From assembly GCA_934045075.1 (NCBI GenBank), contig OW203726.1, positions 12,250,037-12,314,036 on the forward strand: a stretch of 64,000 bases of DNA. The letters run 5' to 3'. The translations under genes were made by a program, and so were the position numbers. Shown piece after piece: positions 52,967 to 61,701 of this stretch. The stretch comes from Yponomeuta sedellus (Eukaryota; Arthropoda; Insecta; Lepidoptera; Yponomeutidae). The notes under the pieces were generated by a model, which saw nothing but the letters and a program-made list of their open reading frames with translations, was not told where the DNA came from and made no database searches. Every line of letters begins with the position of its first letter. The stretch's first letter is position 1.

Positions 52967-53240
52967 GATGGACTTGGAAGCGAGAGACATAGGTTCGATT
53001 GCCAGTGTGGGCATGTACCACGACTTTGTTTTCTAAGTTATGTACATTTGTGACGTTGTAGTAGCAATACCACTCGCTAATTGTGAATTAAAACATCGTG
53101 AGGAAAGCTCAGTATCTGGGGTATTAAAATGCCTCAGCGCTTGAAATTGCCAATCCGCGGTGGGCACGCCTAGTAATTAAGCACACCCTCTGTCTCTGAG
53201 AGAGGGCACCTACAGTGGGTAGTTAATAGGCTATATAAAA
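52967..53240 (+). repeat. Family B, near full length
   Basis: Head with GACATAGGTTCGATTGCCAG, GTGGGCATGTACCACGAC, then GTAGCAATACCACTCGCTAA, AACATCGTGAGGAAAGCTC, AAATTGCCAATCCGCGGTGG, CTGAGAGAGGGC and an A-rich end. The best copy for a consensus. Confidence 0.75.
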
Positions 53241-54159
53241 AAATACTGAGAGTTGTCAATCAGTTTGATACATTTTCACACCACTTAAACAAATTTGATT
53301 AAGAACCTAAGCTACATTTTCCCACGCGAACGAAGATTGGGACCATGAACGAAAACTTAGCAGGTTCACTATAGTATAACATATTTAAGAACAGCAATCG
53401 CACAAGTGCAGTGTACGCAAGGTTGAGTGGGATCGATACGCGCCTATCTGTGAACAGTCGCGTAGGTCAGGCACAGCAGTCCTGCCCTTCCCTACGCGCT
53501 AGACGAGTGCAGGCCTGGAGAGATAATACTCACACAGTGACTCCGTTTTCGTTCCCTACCTAGATAACAGAACGAAAAAACTGTTGTTACATATTCTTTG
53601 GTGACAACTCTGTTTTTCTCTTTTGCTCAAAAAATATTTTTTTTGTAATGGTTACTAGGAGTTATCTCAAAGCCTTAAATACTTACAACAGCCCGCCTGT
53701 ATGTTGTTTTTTTATGGTGAGAAATAAACTTTTACCTTACTTTACTTATCATGAAAATAACTACGCTAACAGATACAAAGGTTGCTGCACATTATGCGTA
53801 GTACCTAGTGATCTAGCACGACTCATGAAAGTAGACCGCTACGTGACTTTGGTATTCGAGCGGAAATAAGGTCGAAACGTTGACTAGGTAGTCTCACTAC
53901 GCTGGTATGCAATCATCACTGAGAAATGCTAGTAAAAATAGCGTGTTCGGCCAAAGGGAAATCTGCATGGATTTCAATTCCTGACTTTCAGTTTCAGCTC
54001 AATAGCTGCAAACGATATAAAGTACAGAACAACAAGACTCTAGCTGCAGCAAAGACAAATAAACAATAGATAGGCTAGGCAGAGATGCCGGGCAGGCTCC
54101 ATTATTCAGCGGCAGGCCGTTTCAGCTGTTAACAGATTACTAGCTGTAAATAGTGAAAT
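53241..54159. other. Non-coding, nothing recognised
   Basis: No gene or clear repeat. Confidence 0.4.
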
Positions 54160-54345
54160 CAATATTGGATAATGTAAAGTGGAGGGGTGCATGGGGGCTG
54201 GGGGCGCTGGGTGCCGCTATGTCGATGACCCGCGAGAGTGAAAGCTTGTTCCGGGGAGGCTCGCCGCCCGCCCCGCGCCGCTTCCCGCCCGCCCTCCGAC
54301 GGCTTTCGCTGCTGCTCTCACGCCACTCGCTCGCACCTTATTTTC
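54160..54345. other. CG-rich block
   Basis: GGGGCTGGGGGCGCTGGGTG, then GCCCGCCCCGCGCCGCTTCC. No exon can be defended; possible regulatory element. Confidence 0.3.
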
Positions 54346-54619
54346 AAGTTGTTTTAATTAACGCCATCATGACGCCGGGGGATGTTTACCGTTGACAACG
54401 GCGCAGTGCACTTTTTATGTTTGCTGACGTCGAAATGGCAGCTCTGTCGTCGTATGGTAACGTCTAACGCCATAATGTATGGACGTAAACCACAGTCGAT
54501 AACTGAACTGCATTGATAAAATTGCATCGACATTACAGTCAATTTAAGGAAATTATCGTTTATTGGAATGTCATTATCCATTAAAGTGCATTACTTAATG
54601 ATGCAGCGATGATGGTCGG

Positions 54620-55353
54620 AGAGCCAGGCTATCGGGAGCACGGTCACGCCGCGGCCGGCATGCCGGCAGCTAGACTACGGAAGTAATGAACTTGAATGCA
54701 GCAGCGGTCGCAGTGCGCGGTCCCGCTCGCACCGCCGCCTCGCTCGCGGGCCCGAGAGTGACGCACTCAATGCACTTGCTGTCAAAATTCGTCCGCATTC
54801 TCTATCACAGGCCGCTTTCGTCGCCGATGCGTTTATCGGAACGAGACGCGAATATGTATGTCGATTGCATTCTAGGCGTCGTAAAAGTGCATGTAGGTCG
54901 GTCGGCGTATTCTGGCGTCGGTCGTCGGGTTAGTGCGGCGCTCGCTCGCCAGCTAGACGTGGGGCAGGTCGGCGGAGCAGCATGGCCGCGGCTGCGGCGC
55001 GGAGCCGCTGGCCGCGCGCGCTGCGCTGAACTTGAACTGCGCCGGGAGGTCGGACCCGCCGCCCATCGCGCGCTGGCCCGGCCGACATGAGAGCGTCGCG
55101 CCGCGACCGTCCTCTAGTCCCGCTGCTCGTGCTGCGGATACTGCTCGAGTACCTCAAGTCGCTGCATCTGCGGCTCGCGATCGCGCTATCACCGTCACTT
55201 TCTCTATTTCGTGAAAGATCTTTCTGAACGTACTAACTCTTTTTCGTTTTCATTTCCGGGTTAGTTACTCGTAAATTTGTTTTGAATCGCGTTTGATTTC
55301 CGCTCGCAGAATTTCGACAAATACTTTGTAAAGGATCTTCCCAAAATATTTTC
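54620..55353 (+). promoter_or_regulatory. Large CG-rich block, possible promoter and noncoding first exon
   Basis: The strongest CpG cluster in the window (core 54920-55190, GCTGCGGCGCGGAGCCGCTG). The frames inside (54686-55090 and shadows) have no domain and look composition-driven. A good donor, TTTC|GTAAGTG, lies at 55353/55354. An exon ending there could splice to the Blimp-1 acceptor at 61623, giving a 6.3-kb first intron. This is inference; no core promoter element is decisive. Confidence 0.35.
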
Positions 55354-56020
55354 GTAAGTGTGTTTAAAGATTTATTAATATTTAAAGCTTAGATTATACG
55401 GGTCTAATCACGATTTATTGTTAGGTATACTTAATATCCTTAATCACCGACGTTTCGCCAATATTTTCCAGTAATATTTTATGCTTTTTTTTTCAGTGCA
55501 TAATTTAATGAAAAAATGCCTTCAAATTATGGGATCAGTCAAGAAAAACTATCAGTATACTTAATAAAATCTTTATCTTTTCTTAGTGTTGTATCTAGCT
55601 GGTGCTCATCTACGAAGATAAATAACAAAGTTAATAGTGCACATAAGTATTGCACTTTATTATTAGATCGCAAGGTTACTGTTACCGACGCATTCACCAT
55701 CGTAAATAGAACGTCACCATATTCTATCTTGCTATGAGCATCAAAGTATTTTCGTATTTTCATATTCAGCCTTGGGACTTTTGGCGAACTTCCCTTCATA
55801 TTGTTCGGAAAGCTATGAGAGACTTTACTAACGAAGTATGGGGTAGAATCATGAAAGAAAGCTACGTATTTCCGGCATAAGAAACTTTGTACTCTGTAGC
55901 AAGTGACCGCTGGTCTCTGCCTACCCTTTCGGGATACAGGCGCGAGCTCATGAGCGTTCAGTAAAAAGCTCACGCGAAAAAGTAATTAATCGTTATCCGT
56001 GCTTAGTAATTATGTAAAAA
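55354..56020. other. Non-coding; RTE-C trace
   Basis: At 55905-55950 TGGTCTCTGCCTACCC, TTCGGGATACAGGCGCGAG is a decayed RTE-C 3' end. An open frame at 55539-55973 on the minus strand overlaps it and is not recognised. Confidence 0.4.
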
Positions 56021-56600
56021 TAGGCCAAGTGAGTGTCGGATCACGCGCAGTGTAGGATTCTGAAGAAAGAGAGGGTTTATCTACTTTATGGAACTAATTA
56101 CTAACATAATTTTCGATGGATTTTGTATGAAATTTAGCTTTTATTAGGTGATCGCTTATTAATCGTTAACTTGTGAATTCTACATAGCCGTGATAGTATT
56201 TAATGTTCATTATATCTAGTACTACTCTGAATATACGTTTCTACAATCAACCGTATAACGGAGAGAGACGGGGGACATCTTACTCGGACAAAATTCCGCT
56301 TTAAAGTTTAATATTTCGCTAACTCAAATCTTAATCAAAAAATTATCTGCCTATATTTTTGAACAACCTGTCCAACGATACCTCCACAACCATAGTGTAA
56401 AGGCGAGAAAAAAAAATTGCTTTCCTAATTTAGGAGTAAAAATATTTTTTTAAGTTTTATCCGTTTTGGATTACATTAGCGTTTTTATTTAATAAGTATG
56501 TACATGTTTTTTTGTACTAATCATCTCTGAGCTGCGGACAGACAGAAAATATACGGATTCCTTGTCACCCACGGAACCCTTAAAAACGCTGTTGTAATTT
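56021..56600 (+). repeat. Family G element
   Basis: Starts AATAGGCCAAGTGAGTGTCG with ACGCGCAGTGTAGGATTC, ends with CTGCGGACAGACAG and ACCCACGGAACCCTTAAAA. No protein. It carries a short GACA tract near the end, as do other family G copies. Confidence 0.5.
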
Positions 56601-56634
56601 TTGCCTAACTCTTACAAAGTTTTTGTTATATTAA

Positions 56635-56880
56635 AAATAGAGAATAGCACCAACCCAAATTCTTCCCGCGGGTGTCGTAAAAGGCGACTAAGGGACACAA
56701 ACTGGAGGCTGGGCAGCAGCGCCCCCTGCAATACAATTCCACCAAACGGCGATCCCCAACCCGCATGCCCAGCGTGGGGATTATGGGCATTACCCCCCAA
56801 TGATGGCACAACCTTGCGCTATGGCGCTCATTAGGGGAGGGCCATGTTCAGCAGTGGACTAATATAGCCCGACGAAGAAG
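56635..56880 (+). mobile_element. Family E LINE piece
   Basis: Same order as 17245-17490: TTCTTCCCGCGGGTGTCGTA, AAGGCGACTAAGGGACACAA, ACCCGCATGCCCAGCGTGG and TTCAGCAGTGGACTAATATA. Confidence 0.7.
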
Positions 56881-56919
56881 TAGTAGAAAATAGTAAATAT
56901 AGTAGCAGTACAAATCGGT

Positions 56920-57065
56920 AACTGTGAAAGAAAACTGAGTGTCTGAGGTGTTCACATACCTATCAGCGCTTGCAATTGCTAATCCGCGGTGGGCACACAT
57001 GGTGATTAAACCCATACTTCTCTCTGAGAGAAGGGCCGTGCACTGCAGTGTGATTTATATAGATG
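56920..57065 (+). repeat. Family B, 3' part
   Basis: TAACTGTGAAAGAAAACTGA, GTGTCTGAGGTGTTCACATA, AATCCGCGGTGGGCACAC and CTCTGAGAGAAGGGCC. Confidence 0.7.
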
Positions 57066-58137
57066 CAGTTTATAAACCCTACTGCAGTGGAACTATTATT
57101 ATTTTATTATAATAATAATAAGCAAAATTCATAAAAGCGCAACAACGAGGCTCGGAAAAACGGAAGCTATGGGCAATATTACGTGTCATTATCCCACTTA
57201 TTTAAGATAAGATAAGATGCATTTATTTGTATAACATAGGTAAAACAGAGTTGAAATGTTATTTAACATTCAACATTCAAGAGAAATAGGTAAAAAATTC
57301 TATGTTTTGCCCATTTCTAATACTACAATACGATATTGATTCAATCTGTTCTCAGATGCTTGATGAGGATCGTTAATCACGAACGACCTTTTAATGAAAT
57401 TGAATTTCCGCTCGGTTTTCTCCGCTATCGCTGTAACTATAGTATCTATAATTATAGAGTTGGCAATTATATTTATCAGGGTGTGAACAGATACCACAAA
57501 TCAATACATTCAGAAGACCCACTCATAATAGTGTATTTGTCACCAAAATGTTGTAGGTACAAACGAAGTAATCTAAGCAAGAGGTAGATAAGAGGTAAGT
57601 GCATTAATAGACAGATTTATCTACAAAGCATTGTGCTCGGTACTTCTGTTTATACTATGCGATAAAATAACCAGAAACTTAATGGCACAGGTTAGAAAAT
57701 AACAATTAGTGATTGGATGTCAAGCACATTTTACTGATAATGTGGACCACACATTCCTCTTGTTTCCGAAATATTTATTACCATGTCAAATTCGAATTCT
57801 CTTATGATGCAGTCTCTAGGCAGTACATAAACATAGACCTGTATCCCAGAAAGGGGCAAGCCCTTGCCACAATAATGACATATTGGTTCCGGTCTTTACG
57901 CAATATTTAAATTAGAATGGGCATTATCTTTAATAAAATTGTTCTGTTTTTTATTTTTTCTTCGTAATAGTAGACTATTATGAGAGCGTGGGCGGAATAT
58001 TTGGATTTGATTAATAGATTATGAAAGCGCAAAAAATATGGTGTATAATATTAACTGTCAATTGTATCTTGTATTTACTGACCCTTTAAAGTAAATTAGC
58101 ATTATTTTGTTACTATATGTAACCCATACTTAGCCCA
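57066..58137. other. Non-coding; small RTE-C trace
   Basis: 57838-57880 reads CCTGTATCCCAGAAAGGGGC, a short RTE-C end in minus orientation. Otherwise nothing. Confidence 0.4.
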
Positions 58138-58345
58138 TTGGCTGGAGTAAACTTTCTGCGCATGCCGTTGTGTGCACCGAGATACGGCAGCGAAGCGCGC
58201 GCGCACGAGGGCAAGTTCAAGTGCATCGGCGATGCGGCACGGCGACGCGCGCGCCGCTTCCTGGTCGCGAATGCGCTTGCGCACCGACCGCGACCGCGAC
58301 CGCGCCACCTTTACTCACGCGGCTCGTTATGCAATGCGCGATACG
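58138..58345. other. CG-rich block
   Basis: Open in several frames at once on both strands (GGCACGGCGACGCGCGCGCC), which marks composition rather than coding. About 3.3 kb upstream of the Blimp-1 exon, so a regulatory element is possible. Confidence 0.3.
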
Positions 58346-60634
58346 TTTATGCAGGTACTTATCGCGTCTATCTTTAGGCCTGTTCTAAAGATATCCCCTA
58401 AATTAACTGCTCTGCAGCATAACCTGTAGCGAATTTACATTACTGCGTTTTGGAAAAGTTTTATCGGTTCTCCTACAAATAGAAGTAGTTTTTGACTCTG
58501 CGAGATCACTGGATATCGTCAAGATAATTCGGGATAACTACTCACAAATTCTACAATTTTAGTCAACTTACAATCGTAAATGATTAATTGATGTCTATTA
58601 TTGTCCATAGAACGATGAGTAATAACATTTTATTATGGTGACATTGATGCAACAGGAAGGGCAAGCGCCCAATGTCGAATAATAGAGTGCGAAAGTACAG
58701 GGGTGTCGGCAGATTCTGACAAATCGCAAATCACCGTCTGGTTACTATTTTTACCGATAAACGATTTTCAGATAGTGTTAAATAGCAAGTACCGTCTGGG
58801 GGCAATCGGTTACTTCGCTCTGTATAAACATGTTTTTATTGATAAATCCGCAGGAAACACGTGCGATAATTAAGCCCATATTGTTTCTCTCTCTCTCTCC
58901 CTGAGAGGTAAAATGCTTTCTACTATAATAAACTAAATTTCTATAAACGTACATCAGTTTCTTACATAATAAAACTTTATAAATTGATGAAAAAATGTCA
59001 CTTATAAATTAAAAAAATCAGAACTAAAACATCTGAAATAGTACATATTAATATAACATATGACATATGTTTTATACATTCATAATAGTTAAATTATTAT
59101 TTTTAATATAATGAAATGTATCTAATGATTCTTGATCTACGAGTATAAAAAGAGATCTTGGTAATTTCTACCTCATTCTACAAAAACATCACAAGCCAAG
59201 CTAATGAACTCTGTGTAGCTATAAATACACCATTCTCCTCTCAACAACACCTTATCAACGTACAAATAAAAAATAAAATATACTAACGATTTTCCTGAAC
59301 TAGGCAACGCTAACCACCCCCATTCCGCCCACGGCACATTTAATCGATTCGACGTCTCCTTTCTCAAGATCCCACTGCATCATAAGGAGTGAAGACATGA
59401 TTACGAAACCTATTTAAATGCAACGCATGTGTAATGTTTACAATTTGAAGGTGAGATCGGCTCTGGCGCAATGATTTGAATGTCAAATGAGTCGGTTTTG
59501 GGAAAGATTTTCGCTCTTGAGCGTTTGGTTGAAACGAATATTTTTGAACCAGTCGATTGTTTCCGGCAATAGTGCAATGCGGTCGGTACGTTGAACCTCG
59601 GTTGCTCAATGCTATGCCAGTGACCTGTTGGCGGCTGCTTCTACACATATTGCACGTGTTACCCGTTAACTTATCTTCTTTAATTTATGCATTATTGAGT
59701 TAATTTCACCACATAATTGATAAGGCTCTAGCGTTTACTCGTCAATACAAGTATACATGGTGTAACAACATTCTAATTGGTGCATTTGCCAAAACCTTTA
59801 CGTACATAATTATTACGTATCTAATTATTAACATAACCAGATTCACTTTTAGATGAGAAAAGTTTTATTCATGTAATCTTATCTCTTTATAGGGTTCTGT
59901 ACCCAAATGGTAATGGCGCCTATTACTAGGCTGTATCTCATGAACCGCGATGGTGTAAACATTTACAGATTATGAATTTATTTTGCCGCTACAACAACAA
60001 ATCAACAATAAAACCTAATAAATATTAAAGTGGTGCTCCTTTACAACAATCGTGATATTTTTTGCTCGATATTAATAATGAAATAATCATATGTTGTACA
60101 GACAAGTCTGACTCGCACTTGAAGGATATTTTTTTAATTTTATTTACAGTATCTGTTTTTGTCAATAAAATAATACGCAAAATGAAGGCCGGTTATATGT
60201 ATAATAATTTATGTATGTGTGTATCTACTGCAGCTTTTGAAAATATTGTTTCGATTTTTGATTGGTTTCCAGGGTTCTGTATTTATGCTTCAGATGGAAC
60301 CACGGGACCCTATTACTATGCCTGCAACGTCTGTCTGCCTATCTGAATTTTGTTAGATTTTTGGGCGTGAATTGTAATTTTGAAAGTTGAAATTTTTACA
60401 AAAAATTTGAGTTGGTGATGTTTTCAAAATATTATATGAAAAACAAAAACTAAAAACTAAGAGAGGGTGCCCTCAAGACTATAAAGCTACATACACGTGT
60501 CAAAGAGTGGTAGGAGTCTCAGTACCCTGTATAATATTAAATAATATGTAACTTTACGGTTTTCCTACTTTGTAGTGAAGCTGTTTGATAAATAATAAAA
60601 CGTAGCACATTGATTAAGCGGAGGCAGCGACTTT
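58346..60634. other. Non-coding; family B and G traces
   Basis: 58855-58915 has ATAATTAAGCCCATATTG and CCCTGAGAGG (family B). 59885-59960 and 60265-60350 have AGGGTTCTGTA and GGGACCCTATTACTA (family G ends). No gene recognised. Confidence 0.4.
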
Positions 60635-60654
60635 GGTAGAGTACACGAATCCTA

Positions 60655-60930
60655 CTATATACATACATAACCTCACGTGTGTATCCCAGAGGGTTAGGTA
60701 GAAACCAGGGACTGCCGCCTGTCACGATCCTGACAGTCAGATCACCTTCACTTCATCAACATTCATAAGTCGTTGCATGCACGCATGCCGGTTCCGGGTA
60801 CTTTTTATCTTCCCCTTTCCTAATACATCCCCTACTTGGTCGATGTATGTCCGCCTGGGACGTCCATTACCGGCCCTTCCACTCACATCCGCAGTATATA
60901 TTTGTTTCGTCAATCTTACGAATCCCACAT
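60655..60930 (-). pseudogene. RTE-C protein C-terminus and 3' end
   Basis: The minus strand encodes RLTKQIYTADVSGRAGNGRP, TYIDQVGDVLGKG, TRNRHACMQRLMNVDEVKV, then the 3' end with ACACACGTGAGGTTATGTAT and a short tail to about 60655. 5'-truncated. Confidence 0.8.
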
Positions 60931-60934
60931 AAAT

Positions 60935-61215
60935 AATAAATAAGAAAGTTTGTGAAGATGTTCGGATGTTTGTTACTCAATCACACAATAATCGCTGAAC
61001 GCATTTAAATGAAACTTGGCGTACAGATAGACAAAAATCAGGGGATATATTATGTCAGTATCCAGAGGGTTGAGTGACGTCGATTTTTACTTTCTTAAGC
61101 TACTCCAGCTGTCAAATGAATTTTGACACTTCGGTAACGTTAAGATGGACAACCAAACACAGTGGATCGTTACATAATAGAGGAAATTAATTGAGACAAA
61201 GAATGACGTTTGTTG
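60935..61215 (+). repeat. Dispersed element like the 204-bp insert at 19602
   Basis: AAGAAAGTTTGTGAAGATGT, GGATGTTTGTTACTCAAT and GAACGCATTTAAATGAAACT follow the pattern of that widespread lepidopteran element. Confidence 0.45.
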
Positions 61216-61623
61216 TATCCGCTAGTTTAATATAATTATGTGGACCCGATATCTCAGTAAGAAAAGTGTTTTTTAGATTTTGTTTCTTCTTTCCAATCAA
61301 TAATAAGTAGATATTTTAATTATTTTATATGATAAACAATCGCGTTAATTATATACAGTTGGTCGGTAATACTTTCGCCCTGGAGTAAACATCGAGTACT
61401 ATTTATTACTCCAAATTGGTCAAACTACGTGACCAACTCTCGCTTCCTGATTGCACTGGCTCAGCTGCCAATTTGGCAAATATTCAATGCATCATAAACA
61501 AACGTCAGCTAAGAAGGTAATAATACCCTCGTAACTACTGCCACCCGGAATAAACCATCTGCGGCATGTGATTGCATTGAATATTCCTATTCTGAAACTA
61601 ACTTCCCTTTTCTTTGTTTACAG
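61216..61623 (+). promoter_or_regulatory. Upstream flank or intron of Blimp-1
   Basis: Ends in a pyrimidine tract and acceptor TCTTTGTTTACAG at 61611-61623, so it is intronic if a 5' exon lies farther upstream. No TATA or initiator stands out close to 61624. Confidence 0.4.
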
Positions 61624-61692
61624 ATACTTACTGAAGATAAGCGAATCATGAGCATCGAGAACTAAGTGCAATCAACAGTAAATAACAACAAT
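61624..61692 (+). promoter_or_regulatory. Blimp-1 5' untranslated exon part with a five-codon uORF
   Basis: The uORF ATG at 61648 encodes MSIEN and stops at TAA 61663-61665. It is in the same frame as the main ATG (61693), so this TAA also closes the main frame upstream and fixes the start. Confidence 0.55.
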
Positions 61693-61701
61693 ATGAGACT
61701 G
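61693..61701 (+). CDS. Blimp-1: Blimp-1 coding exon 1 (MRL)
   Basis: ATG AGA CTG, then the donor GTAAGT. The exon begins at 61624. Joining to 62203 is phase 0 and gives MRLSTSEEMSN. The next in-frame ATG (62218-62220) is a possible second start eight codons later. Confidence 0.75.

Noticed and set aside
54686..55157. 134- and 75-codon open frames in the CpG block
   Set aside because: Both strands are open at once in GC-rich DNA; Arg/Ala-rich content mirrors composition. No domain.
58102..58429. Overlapping open frames of 68-85 codons
   Set aside because: Four frames on two strands in a CG-rich patch; composition effect.
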